64,000 nt of DNA from Actinomadura alba. GTDB taxonomy: Bacteria; Actinomycetota; Actinomycetes; Streptosporangiales; Streptosporangiaceae. Below are positions 27,401 through 36,239 of the stretch, piece after piece. Location: positions 372,001 through 436,000 of the forward strand of contig NZ_JABVEC010000002.1 of assembly GCF_014323705.1 (NCBI RefSeq), read 5' to 3'. Numbering within the stretch: the first letter of the stretch is position 1; every line of letters starts with the position of its first letter. Under the pieces are notes generated by a model. The model had not been told where the DNA came from, ran no database searches, and saw nothing but the letters and a program-made list of their open reading frames with translations. Made by a program: the position numbers and the translations under genes.

Positions 27401-27908
27401 CGTGGACGGGTGGGCGCAGGCCTACCAGGTCCCGGCCGCGGGAGGCGAGTTCACGCTGTCGCGCGGCATGCTGTCGCGGCACGCCTGGATCTGGGTACAG
27501 GCGGCCGGAGCGCTCCTGGTGGCCGTGCTCGCGCTCCCGGGCGGGCAGATGGAGCAGAGCGTCGCCGCCGCGAGAGAGCGGCAACGCGCCCGCGGCCGCA
27601 GGGCCCGTGGCTCCGACAAGCGTGGCTCCGAGCGTGGTTCCGACAAGGTCGTGGAGCGGGTCGCCGCCAGGTCGCGGCGGCGTGCCGGGACCCGCAGGGC
27701 CGTGGGCGGCCTCGCCGCACGCGCCCCGGACGGTGACGGCGGTGATGGCGCCGGTGCCGTCGCGGCAGAGGGCGAGAGCGGTCCCGACGGCGCCGGGAGC
27801 CTCCAGGACGCCGAAGCCGCCGGAACGGCCGACGGCTCCGGGGGCTCCGGCGGCGTGGAAAGTGCGGCGGGCAAGCGGTCCGAGCCGGCCGGAGAGGCGA
27901 GATCATGA
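24411..27908 (+). CDS. Very large membrane glycosyltransferase family 2
   Basis: The protein has about 1165 residues. The first 250 form a GT2 domain: TAVLVAHDGARWLPETL, AADTGSRD, WLIHDDCAPAHDAL and a later FRDDVDLGWRAHAHG. The middle (about 370-800) has ten or more membrane segments, followed by a beta-rich extracytoplasmic part and a basic, then acidic low-complexity tail. This layout is conserved next to whiB in actinomycetes; the product is presumably an envelope glycan. The start is uncertain. The frame opens at GTG 24309, but TACAGT (24305-24310) looks like the -10 box and overlaps it, so TTG at 24411 is preferred. The stop overlaps the next gene as ATGA. Confidence 0.8.
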   Translation: MSPSLDRHVVTAVLVAHDGARWLPETLKALLTQTRPVQRLVAADTGSRDRGPAVLSEVVGPGNLLRLPRTTGYGEAVAEALRHPAAAMPVPAGESGEPQVEWVWLIHDDCAPAHDALDRLLVTAESDPNATILGPKLRDWRDRRMLLEIGVSIDGAGRRWTGIDRGEFDQGQHDGVHDVLAVSSAGMLIRRDVWEDLGGFDLEFGLFRDDVDLGWRAHAHGHRVIVVTDAVAYHAEASARGLRETGMSAERGRRRDRRNALHVLLANLPLPAMLAALARNTAGSLLRALFLLLAKRPVAARDELGALGDVLRAPGRLRRVRSSRTHNRKRVYRSIRRFQPRGVALRRLADQMAALLTPDARGRHGADEETEPLTDTPGPVRRLLGHPGVIVVLALAGVAIAAERSLLFTAGRLGGGALVPAWGGASDLWAQYAAGWHPVGLGSGTGSPPYIGVLALLSTLLFGKPWLAVMVLLLGSVPLAGLTAYVAARALVLDPPPTGRRALAVRRRIPVAAVRAWIAVTYALLPAATGAVSGGRLGTAVVIVLLPLIGLFCAQMFGLPRRVTGAAQAGEGGTRPGRPGQARPVSAPARARRAAWTVALLLAVAMGFVPLIWLLALIAGVLAWVAFGVAGPGVDRNLLIALGVPPLLVLPWTIGLLLHPSRFLLEAGLHRPELVDAPLTALSMLALDPGGPGTPAIWVTFGLLVVAVLALRLRSRRTAVLAGWMLALFGLLVAILMSALTVTKGADRAPAWPGTALTLAAAGIMLAATAAISRAVEILAGRHLVYRAAAALVVLVALTAPVLAAASWVGTGAAGPLAEVRTEAVPGLSSSVTRPRTLVLSRDAHGRVSYSVVRGTEPQLGEPELRTTEEAQRRMDGLVAGLAAGRGTGDGQALTRMGIAYVLVPNPAADPVTKVLDAAPELTRLGRTSGFAIWRLLTPGGRLMLVDGSVITVLPARDTSARVRIPPGGGGRTLVLAEPADGGWHARFDGTEAKGRIVDGWAQAYQVPAAGGEFTLSRGMLSRHAWIWVQAAGALLVAVLALPGGQMEQSVAAARERQRARGRRARGSDKRGSERGSDKVVERVAARSRRRAGTRRAVGGLAARAPDGDGGDGAGAVAAEGESGPDGAGSLQDAEAAGTADGSGGSGGVESAAGKRSEPAGEARS

Positions 27909-29671
27909 ACGGCGGCATGGCCGGAGACGAGAACGAACCCGCGCCCGGCGCCGGACCGAACGGCGAGGCTCCCGCGGGCGAGACGCCGGGACAGACCGTC
28001 GGCGAGACCACCGGGCACCTCGCCGACCCGGCGCCGGACCGAACCGTCGACGAGCCCTCCGAGCAAGCCGTCGCGCCCGGCGCCGACGAGAACACCGCGG
28101 ACGGCGGGGAGGCCGGTGGCGACACCGGGCGCTCCCGTCGGGCCGCCGGGCGCGCCCGGCCGGGCGGCCGGCGAATCGATCTCGACGTGGTGATGCGTGT
28201 CGTCGGCTACCGCTACGCGACGGCCCTGCTCGTGTTGCTGGCGTTGCTCGCGCTGTACGGCGTGGCGGCGTTCTCCCGCCCGTCCGGCACCGCGCGTGCT
28301 CAGGGCGGTACCGCCCCGGTCACGTCCGCCGTACTCGGCTGTCCGGCCCCGGCCGGTGCCCGGATCAGCGCGCTGAGCGTCGCGCTGCCCGGCAGCACGG
28401 GCCGGGTCGACCTGGCCCCGACGAAGGGCGGAGCGGCGATCAACGTGGGGCCCGTGGCGGGAGCGGCCTGGTCGAAGGAGTTCCGCCGTGCCTCCGGGTC
28501 CGCGTCCGGCGATGGGGACGGGAACGGTACGACGGGCTCCCACACCGTCCGGGCGGACGGCGCGCTCGCCGGCGGGCTCGAGGTCGAGCAGACGAGCGCG
28601 GTCGGAAAGGGCGACGACCGTGGCCTCGCCGGGGTGCGCTGCACCGAACCCGGTACCGACATGTGGTTCCTCGGCCCCGGTCCGGTGGACGCCGAGGAGA
28701 TCGAGGTCCATCTCACCAACGTCGACGACCAGCCCGCGGCCGTCGACACGCTGGCGATGTCCGGCGAGGGGCCGCTCGACACGACCGACGGCCGTGGGAC
28801 CTCGGTCCCGCCGCACTCCGACCTGTCCGTACGGATCGGCAAGACGCCCGAAGGGCTCGGCGACATCGTCGAGACGGCCCGCGTGCTCGCGCTCAACGTG
28901 CGGGTGACGACCGGCCGGGTCGCGGCGGCCGTACGGATCCGGGTCGGCGACCGCAAGGGCGTCGACTGGCTGCCCGCCGCCGCACCGCCCGCCACCGACG
29001 TCGTCGTGCCCGGCATCCCCGGTGGGAGCGGCCGCCGCCAGTTGCTCGTCGCAGTGCCCGGAGAGGCCGACGCGCGGGTCGGCATGCGGGTGATGACACC
29101 CGACGGCAGCTTCGCCCCGGAGGGCAGGGGAACGCTCGACGCGCCCGCGCAGACCGTCACCCCGGTGGACCTCGAACGCGCCCTGTCCGGCAAACCGGCC
29201 GCCATCCGGCTCACCTCCGACCGGCCCATCGCGGTCGGCTTCACCGTCCGGCAGGGCGCCGACGTGGCGTACGGCTCCGCGACCCCGCCGCTCGGCCCGG
29301 GGCCGCTCGCGTCGGGAGGGGTGGTCTCGGGTAACCGGGACGACACCGTGGTGCTGCTGACGGCTCCGACCGGCGCGGCGTCCGTACGGGTCAGCGCGGT
29401 CGGTGCCCAGGGAGCCGCCGGCTCCCCTCAGGAGGTCAAGATCGCGGCCGAACGGACCGTTCAGGTACCGGTGCCCGTGCCGCCGGGCGGGCAGGACGGG
29501 TTCGGCGTCCTGATCACGCCGCTGCCGGGTTCCGGGCCGGTGTACGCCGCGCGGGTGCTCTCCACGGGCAAGGGATCGGACAAGCTGCTCACGATCCTGC
29601 CGGTCGGTCCCGCGCTCGTCTCGGTGGCGCGCCCACCGGTGGGCGACTCGCTGACGTCCTTGATCCCGTGA
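27905..29671 (+). CDS. DUF5719-family membrane-anchored protein
   Basis: The protein has 588 residues. Residues 1-90 are a proline/glutamate-rich cytoplasmic region. A membrane segment follows at about 97-120 (YATALLVLLALLALYGVAAF). The rest is exported and beta-rich with repeated short strands (VHLTNVDDQPAAVDTLA, VPVPVPPGGQDGFGVLI). The family is known only as the partner gene of the large glycosyltransferase in actinobacteria. Its ATG overlaps that gene's stop, so they are co-translated and may act as one envelope complex. No catalytic motif is visible. Confidence 0.8.
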   Translation: MNGGMAGDENEPAPGAGPNGEAPAGETPGQTVGETTGHLADPAPDRTVDEPSEQAVAPGADENTADGGEAGGDTGRSRRAAGRARPGGRRIDLDVVMRVVGYRYATALLVLLALLALYGVAAFSRPSGTARAQGGTAPVTSAVLGCPAPAGARISALSVALPGSTGRVDLAPTKGGAAINVGPVAGAAWSKEFRRASGSASGDGDGNGTTGSHTVRADGALAGGLEVEQTSAVGKGDDRGLAGVRCTEPGTDMWFLGPGPVDAEEIEVHLTNVDDQPAAVDTLAMSGEGPLDTTDGRGTSVPPHSDLSVRIGKTPEGLGDIVETARVLALNVRVTTGRVAAAVRIRVGDRKGVDWLPAAAPPATDVVVPGIPGGSGRRQLLVAVPGEADARVGMRVMTPDGSFAPEGRGTLDAPAQTVTPVDLERALSGKPAAIRLTSDRPIAVGFTVRQGADVAYGSATPPLGPGPLASGGVVSGNRDDTVVLLTAPTGAASVRVSAVGAQGAAGSPQEVKIAAERTVQVPVPVPPGGQDGFGVLITPLPGSGPVYAARVLSTGKGSDKLLTILPVGPALVSVARPPVGDSLTSLIP

Positions 29672-29693
29672 CGTCTGATCGGCCGCCGCCGGC

Positions 29694-30158
29694 TCAGTCC
29701 TCGTAGGTGGGGTCGACCGACTCGGGCGACAGGCCGAGCAGCTCCGCGACCTCCTCGACGATCAGATCGCGCACCAGGCGGGCGAGGTCGCGCTCGTCAC
29801 CGCCGCTGCGCGCCTCGACGGGCCGGCGGTAGACGACGACCCGCGGCGGCCTGCCGGGCTCGGCGGTGTGGGTGTGGCTGAGGGCCACCGGGTCGGTCGC
29901 GTCGGCCCACGGCTGGACCGGCGGGACCTCTTCGACGGCGAACTCGACCCCGGCGAGCTCGCGGCTCCACCGCTGGCCGAGCCGGCGTACCTCGTCGCGG
30001 ACGAGATCTTGAAAACGTTCGGCGCGGGTGCGGGAAACCGGCGCCTCCGGAGGTGTTAGGGGGCCTCGGAGACCGCGGCCGTGCCGGTCGCGGCGTCGAG
30101 CGCCTGCCACGCGGGATCGCACGTCGTCCAGCTTACCGTCCAACACGCGGGAAGCCAT
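29694..30158 (-). CDS. Metallopeptidase-family (zincin-like) protein lacking HExxH
   Basis: The protein has up to 154 residues. The start of the conserved part, RRRDRHGRGLRGPL, and LVRDEVRRLGQRW match the actinobacterial zincin-like family annotated as metallopeptidase. Where active members have HExxH, the sequence is LIVEEVAELLGLSPE, so both zinc histidines are replaced. It is therefore probably not a working peptidase. It sits at the 3' end of DUF5719 on the opposite strand. Start could be ATG 30158 or an internal GTG (30122 or 30110). Confidence 0.65.
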   Translation of the reverse strand: MASRVLDGKLDDVRSRVAGARRRDRHGRGLRGPLTPPEAPVSRTRAERFQDLVRDEVRRLGQRWSRELAGVEFAVEEVPPVQPWADATDPVALSHTHTAEPGRPPRVVVYRRPVEARSGGDERDLARLVRDLIVEEVAELLGLSPESVDPTYED

Positions 30159-30337
30159 CCGGCTTCTGGATCACAATGTCCGATCATGGCCTCCGGCGGA
30201 GCCGTCATCCCGTGAGGTCCGGCCCTGTCGGAGAGGCTGCGGTAATGCGGGGGTTTGTTAGGTAAATGAGCCGTTTACGGCGACACGTGCGCCGAGATGG
30301 TGGCGGAGGGGGCTCAGGGGAGGTACGGTCGGCCATC

Positions 30338-30712
30338 GTGAGCCCCGTCCGCACCTGCTCCCGCACCGCGTGCAAGCAGCCTGCAGTCTTCACGCTCACG
30401 TACGTCTACCGCGATTCGACCGCGGTCCTGGGTCCGCTCGCCACGTACGTCGAGCCCCACTGCTACGACCTCTGCGCGGCGCACGCCGAGCGGCTGACGG
30501 CGCCCATGGGATGGGAGCTCGTCCGGTTGCCGGCCGAGGAGGGCCAGCCGAGCAGCGACGATCTCGAGGCGCTCGCCGACGCGGTGCGCGAGGCGGCCAA
30601 GCCCGTCGCCCGCCAGGAACCGGTGGGGCAGGGCATCGAGGTGGGCCGGCGCGGACATCTGCGCGTGCTGAGATCGTCTTCTCCGCGGCAGGGTGACAAG
30701 CAGTCCGATTAG
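30338..30712 (+). CDS. DUF3499-family protein
   Basis: The protein has 124 residues. It begins MSPVRTCSRTACKQPAVFTLTYVY-like, with a CxxxxC pair near the N-terminus (CSRTAC), and YDLCAAHAERL adds a second Cys/His site, suggesting metal binding. The family is restricted to actinobacteria and always lies near phosphomannomutase and whiB; its function is unknown. GTG at 30338 follows TACGGT (30324-30329) by eight bases, consistent with a leaderless message. Confidence 0.85.
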   Translation: MSPVRTCSRTACKQPAVFTLTYVYRDSTAVLGPLATYVEPHCYDLCAAHAERLTAPMGWELVRLPAEEGQPSSDDLEALADAVREAAKPVARQEPVGQGIEVGRRGHLRVLRSSSPRQGDKQSD

Positions 30713-30813
30713 GGACCTGCCATTCCATTCCCGGTAGGCTCGGTCACCGATGCGACGCGGCGGTGCAGGCCGGTGAACGTCGTCCGGAGGCACGTGACGA
30801 GCAGGGAGCGTAA

Positions 30814-32178
30814 GTGGCCGACCTCGCCAAGATCTTCAAGGCGTACGACATCCGGGGCATCGTGCCGGCCGAACTCGACGCCGACACGGCCGAGGCCCTG
30901 GGCGCGGCGTTCGTCCGGGTGACGGGGGCGTCGGCGGTCGTCACGGCGCACGACATGCGCGAGACCTCGGTGCCGCTCGTCACGGCCTTCGCCCGCGGCG
31001 TGACCGCCCAGGGGGCCGATGTGATCGAGGCCGGGCTCGGTTCCACCGACATGCTCTACTACGCCAGCGGCAGCCTCGACCTGCCGGGCGCGATGTTCAC
31101 CGCCAGCCACAACCCGGCCAAGTACAACGGGGTGAAGCTCTGCCGCGCGGCGGCCAGGCCGGTCGGCAGCGCCAGCGGTCTCGCCGAGATCCGCGATCTC
31201 GTCGAGAGCGGCGTCCCCGCCTACGACGGCACTCCCGGCACGGTGTCCCGGCGCGATGTGCTGTCCGGTTACGCCGAGCACCTTAAGACGCTCGTCGATC
31301 TGTCGGGGATCCGGCGGCTCAAGGTGGTCGTCGACGCGGGCAACGGCATGGGCGGCCACACCGTGCCGACGGTGTTCGAGGGCCTGCCGATCGATCTCGT
31401 GCCCCTGTACTTCGAGCTCGACGGGACCTTCCCGAACCACGAGGCGAACCCGATCGAGCCCGAGAACCTGCGCGACCTCCAGGCGGCCGTGCGAGAGCAC
31501 GGCGCCGACATCGGGCTCGCCTTCGACGGTGATGCCGACCGCTGCTTCGTCGTGGACGAGCGCGGCGAGATCGTCTCGCCCTCGGCGATCACCGCCCTGG
31601 TCGCGGTGCGCGAACTGGCCAAGCACCCCGGGGCGAGCATCGTGCACAATCTGATCACCTCACGCGCCGTCCCGGAGATCATCCGCGAGCAGGGTGGCAC
31701 GCCCGTCCGCACCCGGGTGGGGCATTCGTTCATCAAGCAGACGATGGCCGAGACCGGCGCGGTGTTCGGCGGCGAGCATTCCGCGCACTTCTACTTCCGC
31801 GACTTCTGGTTCGCCGATTCCGGCATGCTGGCCGCGCTCCACGTACTCGCGGCGCTCGGCGACCAGCCGGATTCGCCCGCGCGGCCGCTTTCGGAGCTGC
31901 TGCGGGAGTACGACCGGTACGCCGCCTCAGGCGAGATCAACAGTGAGGTGGCCGACCAGACGGCGGCGGCCGGCAAGGTGCGGGCCGCCTTCGCTGGGCG
32001 GCCCGGCGTGACCGTCGACGAGCTCGACGGCCTCACCGTGGGCGCGGAGGACTGGTGGTTCAACCTGCGGCCGTCGAACACCGAGCCGCTGCTGCGGCTC
32101 AACGCGGAGGCCGCGAACGACGAGACCATGGCGGCCGTGCGCGATGAGGTGCTGGCCATCGTGAGGGAGAGAAAGTGA
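30814..32178 (+). CDS. manB: Phosphomannomutase/phosphoglucomutase
   Basis: The 454-residue enzyme has the phosphohexomutase layout: [13 protein letters not shown] at the start, the phosphoserine loop [11 protein letters not shown] with S98, the metal loop DGDADRC (D238, D240, D242) and the sugar-binding loop [12 protein letters not shown]. The phosphate-binding [11 protein letters not shown] lies at the end. It interconverts mannose-6-phosphate and mannose-1-phosphate, feeding GDP-mannose for cell-wall and glycolipid mannosylation. GGGAG precedes the GTG at 30814. The stop overlaps the Trm112 gene as GTGA. Confidence 0.92.
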   Translation: MADLAKIFKAYDIRGIVPAELDADTAEALGAAFVRVTGASAVVTAHDMRETSVPLVTAFARGVTAQGADVIEAGLGSTDMLYYASGSLDLPGAMFTASHNPAKYNGVKLCRAAARPVGSASGLAEIRDLVESGVPAYDGTPGTVSRRDVLSGYAEHLKTLVDLSGIRRLKVVVDAGNGMGGHTVPTVFEGLPIDLVPLYFELDGTFPNHEANPIEPENLRDLQAAVREHGADIGLAFDGDADRCFVVDERGEIVSPSAITALVAVRELAKHPGASIVHNLITSRAVPEIIREQGGTPVRTRVGHSFIKQTMAETGAVFGGEHSAHFYFRDFWFADSGMLAALHVLAALGDQPDSPARPLSELLREYDRYAASGEINSEVADQTAAAGKVRAAFAGRPGVTVDELDGLTVGAEDWWFNLRPSNTEPLLRLNAEAANDETMAAVRDEVLAIVRERK

Positions 32179-32351
32179 AGATCGACTCCTGGTTGCTGGA
32201 GATCCTGGCCTGCCCCAAGTGCGGCGGGCCGCTGAAGCCGGACGAGGCCGCGGACGAGCTGATCTGCGGCGGTGAGTGCCACTACGCCTATCCGGTGCGT
32301 GACGACATCCCCGTACTCCTCGTCGACGAGGCCCGGGCGCCGGCGAAATGA
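32175..32351 (+). CDS. Trm112-family zinc-ribbon protein
   Basis: This 58-residue protein reads [19 protein letters not shown] with a CxxC, then [21 protein letters not shown], the standard Trm112/YcaR form. It overlaps the manB stop (GTGA) and the next start (ATGA), so it is translated as the middle of a three-gene operon. In bacteria such proteins are small partners of methyltransferases or unknown enzymes. Here the fixed place between mannose-phosphate enzymes suggests a link to them. Confidence 0.9.
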   Translation: MKIDSWLLEILACPKCGGPLKPDEAADELICGGECHYAYPVRDDIPVLLVDEARAPAK

Positions 32352-33496
32352 GCGGCCCTGAGGCAGACGCGCGAGTGAACCCCGGAGTGCTCGAGGATCC
32401 CGAGGCCATCGCGGCGGCGGACCCCGGCGACATGCTGCGGCAGGTCGCCTCCTCGGCGGCGCAGATCCGGGAGGCGCAGCTGGCGACCGCCGAGGCGGGC
32501 ATCACGCGGCTGGCCGACGGGACCCGTCCCCGGGCGATCGTGGTCGTCGGGATGGGCGGCTCGGCGATCTCGGGCGACGTGCTGGCCGCCGTGGCCGGGC
32601 CCGGCTGTCCCGTGCCGATCGTCACCGTACGGGGCTACCGGCTGCCGGGCTGGGTGGGCGCCGCGGACCTGGTCATGGCGGTGTCGTGCTCGGGCGGCAC
32701 CGAGGAGACCCTGGCGGTCACCGCCGAGGCGGTTCGCCGGGGCTGTCGGCTGCTGTGCGTCGGTGCTGCGGATTCCCCGCTGGCAGCGCTCGCGGCGCAG
32801 GTCAGAGGGGTGTTCGTGCCGGTGCGCTCGGTGGGTCAGCCACGGGCCACGCTGTGGGCGCTCGCCGTGCCGTTGATCCTCGCCGTGCGCGAGCTCGGGC
32901 TGACCGAGGTCTCCGACGAGGTGTTCGAGGCGACCGCGAGCAGGCTCGAGGACATCAGCAACCGCTGCCGGCCGAGCAGCGAGTCGTTCCTCAACCCGGG
33001 CAAGCAACTGGCCGTCGACCTCGCCGGGGCGGTTCCGATGGCTTGGGGGACGTCCTCGCTCGCCGGCGTGGCCGCCTACCGGTTCGCCTGCCAGTGCAAC
33101 GAGAACGCCAAATACCCCGCCGTCCACGGCGAGTTGCCCGAGGCCGACCACAACCAGGTGGTCGCCTTCGACGGCTTCTTCGCCGGCGCGGGGCGGGGCG
33201 CGGACGACTTCTTCCGGGATCGGACCGACGATCCCGAGACACGGCTGCACCTGCTCGTACTGCGGGACACCGAGGAGCATCCACAGGTCGTCAAGCGGCG
33301 TGAGGTGTCGGTCGAGCTGGCCCGGGCGCGCGGCGTTCAGGTGACCGAGATCATGGCGGAGGGTGATCACCCGCTGGAGCGAATCGCCACTTTGATCGCA
33401 CTGATCGACTACGCCACGGTTTACTTGGCCATCGCGCTCGGTGTCGACCCGACACCGGTGTCTGCCATTCAAGAGCTAAAGGCGAGGATTGCTTAA
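32348..33496 (+). CDS. SIS-domain phosphosugar isomerase (phosphomannose/phosphoglucose isomerase type)
   Basis: The 382-residue protein has two SIS folds. The first has [15 protein letters not shown] and [14 protein letters not shown]; the second has the conserved [19 protein letters not shown] stretch that holds the catalytic glutamate and histidine of bifunctional phosphoglucose/phosphomannose isomerases. It should convert fructose-6-phosphate to mannose-6-phosphate, giving the substrate for manB upstream. The ATG overlaps the Trm112 stop. The cation transporter starts three bases after its end. Confidence 0.85.
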   Translation: MSGPEADARVNPGVLEDPEAIAAADPGDMLRQVASSAAQIREAQLATAEAGITRLADGTRPRAIVVVGMGGSAISGDVLAAVAGPGCPVPIVTVRGYRLPGWVGAADLVMAVSCSGGTEETLAVTAEAVRRGCRLLCVGAADSPLAALAAQVRGVFVPVRSVGQPRATLWALAVPLILAVRELGLTEVSDEVFEATASRLEDISNRCRPSSESFLNPGKQLAVDLAGAVPMAWGTSSLAGVAAYRFACQCNENAKYPAVHGELPEADHNQVVAFDGFFAGAGRGADDFFRDRTDDPETRLHLLVLRDTEEHPQVVKRREVSVELARARGVQVTEIMAEGDHPLERIATLIALIDYATVYLAIALGVDPTPVSAIQELKARIA

Positions 33497-33498
33497 CT

Positions 33499-34452
33499 AT
33501 GAGTGCAGAGGGTGGGACCAAGGCGATCGTCGCCGCATTGGCCGCCAACACGGGGATCGCGATCTCGAAGTTCGTCGCGTTCGTGTTCACCGGCTCATCC
33601 TCGATGCTGGCCGAGTCGATTCACTCGGTGGCGGACGCCGGCAACCAGGGCCTGCTGCTGATCGGCCGTAAACGCTCAGAACGCGCCCGCACGCCGGAGC
33701 ACCCGTTCGGGTACGGCCGGGAACGTTACTTCTACGCGTTCGTCGTGGCCGTCGTGCTGTTCACGGTGGGCGCCGCTTTCTCGCTCTACGAGGGCGTCCA
33801 CAAGATCAGTGATCCGCACAAGGTCGAGTCGCCGGCCTGGGCGTTCGGGGTGCTGATCGTCGCGATCATCCTCGAGTTGATCTCGTTCCGCACTGCGATC
33901 GTGGAGTCCAACCAGGTTCGCGGCGACCATTCCTGGGTGTCGTTCATCCGCCGGGCCAAGGCGCCCGAGCTTCCTGTGGTGCTGCTGGAGGACCTCGGTG
34001 CGCTGGTCGGCCTGATCCTGGCGCTGGCCGGCGTCACGATGGCCGTCGTCACCGGTGATGGGGTGTGGGACGGCATCGGTACGGTCTCCATCGGCGTCCT
34101 GCTGGCGGTGATCGCGATCATTCTCGCGATCGAGACCAAGAGCCTGCTCATCGGTGAGGGAGCGGGCCCGGAGGACGAGCTCAAGATCCTCGAGGCCCTC
34201 GAGTCCGTCGAGCAGGTCGACCATGTGATGCATCTGCGCACGCAGCACATCGGGCCGGACGAACTGCTGGTCGCCGCCAAGATCGCGGTGAAGCACGACG
34301 ACACCGCCGCTGAGGTGGCACGGGGCATCGACGCCGCCGAGGCGAAGGTGCGCGAGGCGCTGCCCGTCGCTCGCTTGATCTACCTGGAGCCGGCGCTCGA
34401 CGAACCGCCGCGCAAGGCGGACCGTGCCGGCACCGAGGCCACCTCTTCCTGA
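33499..34452 (+). CDS. Cation diffusion facilitator family transporter
   Basis: The protein has 317 residues with about six membrane segments. The N-terminal region SSSMLAESIHSVADAGNQGLL holds the family's metal-site histidine and aspartate (HSVAD), and HPFGYGRERYFY is the loop that follows. The second metal site is unusual: LLEDLGALVGL instead of HxxxD. A cytoplasmic domain follows (EQVDHVMHLRTQHIGPDELLVAAKI). It probably exports zinc, iron or manganese in exchange for protons. It closes the manB operon and is followed by a strong hairpin. Confidence 0.88.
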   Translation: MSAEGGTKAIVAALAANTGIAISKFVAFVFTGSSSMLAESIHSVADAGNQGLLLIGRKRSERARTPEHPFGYGRERYFYAFVVAVVLFTVGAAFSLYEGVHKISDPHKVESPAWAFGVLIVAIILELISFRTAIVESNQVRGDHSWVSFIRRAKAPELPVVLLEDLGALVGLILALAGVTMAVVTGDGVWDGIGTVSIGVLLAVIAIILAIETKSLLIGEGAGPEDELKILEALESVEQVDHVMHLRTQHIGPDELLVAAKIAVKHDDTAAEVARGIDAAEAKVREALPVARLIYLEPALDEPPRKADRAGTEATSS

Positions 34453-34487
34453 CGGTCCGCCTCTTCCTGAGGTCCGCCCGCCGACGT

Positions 34488-34523
34488 GATCTCGTGCCTG
34501 TCCGTGTGGACGGGCACGAGATC
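34488..34523. terminator. Bidirectional terminator hairpin
   Basis: GATCTCGTGCCTGTCC (34488-34503) pairs with GGACGGGCACGAGATC (34508-34523) over 16 positions with one G-U, around the loop GTGT. It lies between two convergent genes, the cation transporter and the secreted repeat protein, and could end both transcripts. There is no T-run, which is usual for actinomycetes. Confidence 0.7.
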
Positions 34524-34536
34524 GTCACGTGGTGGC

Positions 34537-35751
34537 TCAGCGGTGGCGTGGTGCGTTGGTCCAGGTGAGCAGGTGCGGTACCGGTTCGTCCGGCCCCGGC
34601 CGGGCATAGGCCCCGACCGCCCACAGGTACGACGTCCCGCGGGCGTTGGCCAGATCCTGGACGGCCCCCGACCCGTGCCCGGTCGGAGCTCCCTCACCGG
34701 GCTCCAGGTCACCGGGCGTCGGAGCGCCGGAGACCTCCCAGCGCTCACCGTTCCAGTGCGCCAGCAGCGCCGTGCCGTCGGTGCGCTCCCCGGCGGCCCA
34801 GACCCCGCCGCGCCCGTCCCCGGCCACCGAGTAGAGCCGCCCCCGCACCAAGGGGATGGGCACGTGCTCCCACACCGTCCCGTTCCAGTGCTGGGCCAGC
34901 GGCACGTCGGTGCCCGGGGACGCCGTACCCACCGCCCATACGTCGTTCGGCGACAACGCGACCACATCGGCCAGGACGCTCTGTGAGGTACCTCCGGCGG
35001 CCCGCGTGGGCGCGGCGGGCACCAAGGTCCACGTCCGGCCGTCCCAGTGGGTGATGACGGCTCGCCGGACGGCGTCACCGCCCTGGCCCGGGCCGGCTCC
35101 GGACGGCGACGCGGCGCTCCCGCTGCTGCCGACCGCCCAGACGTCGTCGGCGGCGAGCGCCGAGACGGCGACCAGTTCGCTGTGGGCCCGTTCCCGCGGC
35201 CCGGCCGGCTCGGACCGCTCGGAGAGGTCCGGCACCGCCACGGTCCGCCAGCGGCGACCGTTCCAGTGCCAGGACGCGGCTCGGGCATGGGCCTCGCCCC
35301 TGCTCCCGACGATCCAGGCGTCCCTCGGCGACCGGGCGTCGACGGCGCGCGGGAGGCTCCGCTCGTGTACCGGCATCGGCACGGCCTCCCAGGCCCGCTC
35401 GCCGGTCCAGTGGGCGGTGTGCGCCGTGCCGTCCGGCGTGTAGCCGACCGCCCAGGCGTCTCCCGTCGAGGAGGCGGCCACTCCCTCCATCGTGGTGTCG
35501 CGCGGCACCGGCAGTGCCGTCTCGCGCCAGCGGACACCGTTCCAGTGCGCGAGCAGCGGCATGCCGCCCCGGCCGCCCGCCGCGAAGGCGGTGTCGAACG
35601 ACGGCGCGGAGACCGCGCTGAAGGTGGCGTTCTCGGTGGAGCCCTCGGCGCGCACGTAGTGCCAGCACTCGCAGTCCGCCGAGGTCGGCGCCGGTGTGCC
35701 GAGCACCGTCGCGCACGCCGCCAGCGCCGATGCGGTGAGCCGGAATGTCAT
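34537..35751 (-). CDS. Secreted beta-propeller-like repeat protein
   Basis: The protein has about 404 residues. The N-terminus MTFRLTASALAACATVLGTP is a signal peptide. The mature part is made of six to seven repeats. Each combines a strand such as DAWAVG or DVWAVG with a HWNGxxW strand spaced about 20-30 residues later (LAHWNGVRW, WHWNGRRW, THWDGRTW, QHWNGTVW, LAHWNGERW). This fits a beta-propeller resembling sialidase or Kelch blades. No catalytic residue is evident, so binding is more likely than catalysis. A second member of the same family lies at 52312. ATG 35751 is preferred to 35787. Confidence 0.75.
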   Translation of the reverse strand: MTFRLTASALAACATVLGTPAPTSADCECWHYVRAEGSTENATFSAVSAPSFDTAFAAGGRGGMPLLAHWNGVRWRETALPVPRDTTMEGVAASSTGDAWAVGYTPDGTAHTAHWTGERAWEAVPMPVHERSLPRAVDARSPRDAWIVGSRGEAHARAASWHWNGRRWRTVAVPDLSERSEPAGPRERAHSELVAVSALAADDVWAVGSSGSAASPSGAGPGQGGDAVRRAVITHWDGRTWTLVPAAPTRAAGGTSQSVLADVVALSPNDVWAVGTASPGTDVPLAQHWNGTVWEHVPIPLVRGRLYSVAGDGRGGVWAAGERTDGTALLAHWNGERWEVSGAPTPGDLEPGEGAPTGHGSGAVQDLANARGTSYLWAVGAYARPGPDEPVPHLLTWTNAPRHR

Positions 35752-36009
35752 GATCGAGGGCCCCCTGAGCTCGTCCTTCAGGGACATCTACCAATCCGGC
35801 GCCGGGATCCCGGGATTGCTACGGCGCGTGGCCGGTAAATTCCCCGTACAGATCAGTCGTGGGCGGCCGGGCAGAGAGAGACGGATCAAGTGGCGACACC
35901 CCCGCCGGCCGGCCGGCCGGTCATCTGACCCCAGCCCAGGCGAGACCGGCCGTCCCTCCGCAGGAGACACGACGACGGCCGTGCCGGCGGGGGGCGTCTC
36001 CTCTACGCA

Positions 36010-36040
36010 CCGCCCGGAACCCCCTGTTCCGGGCGGCTTT
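36010..36040 (+). terminator. Strong intrinsic terminator with no protein gene upstream
   Basis: CCGCCCGGAAC (36010-36020) and GTTCCGGGCGG (36026-36036) form a perfect 11-bp stem with loop CCCCT, followed by CTTTGTGTG. It reads rightward, but no rightward protein gene lies upstream until 34452. This implies a non-coding transcript or an attenuator ahead of the kinase gene. Confidence 0.7.
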
Positions 36041-36171
36041 GTGTGACGGCGGCGGCGCGTTCGGACCCCCTCGCCGAAAGCACCACCGCTTTCGTCACAT
36101 AGATGACACTACGTCCATGCAGGTCGCCGGGCGTCCACCGCAAGGAGGGAACCGGGATCGTCCTCTAGGGG

Positions 36172-36190
36172 GATACCTGCGTTCGGTATC
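36172..36190. promoter_or_regulatory. Inverted repeat upstream of the two-component system
   Basis: GATACC-N7-GGTATC lies 50-68 bases before the kinase ATG at 36240, next to CTCTAGGGGG. A NarL-type dimer could bind such a site. Autoregulation by the response regulator is inference. Confidence 0.35.
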
Positions 36191-36239
36191 GCACCGGACG
36201 GTGAGGCGACCTCCCGCACCTGTGGGTGAAGATGGACTG

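Larger units (their letters stand above)
35752..36239. other. Long intergenic region with candidate small RNA and kinase promoter
   Basis: No convincing protein gene is seen. A + strand element at about 35880-36040 contains a closing pair GGAGAC/GTCTCC (35963-35968, 35996-36001) around GC-rich sequence, then a perfect terminator hairpin (36010-36036). TAAATT and TACAGA near 35836-35852 could be its promoter. The second half (36046-36239) is the upstream region of the sensor kinase. It contains a small inverted repeat. Confidence 0.4.

Noticed and set aside
27280..29334. A 684-codon frame rich in arginine
   Set aside because: It covers two well-supported genes in another frame; arginine/proline-rich frames are a GC artefact.
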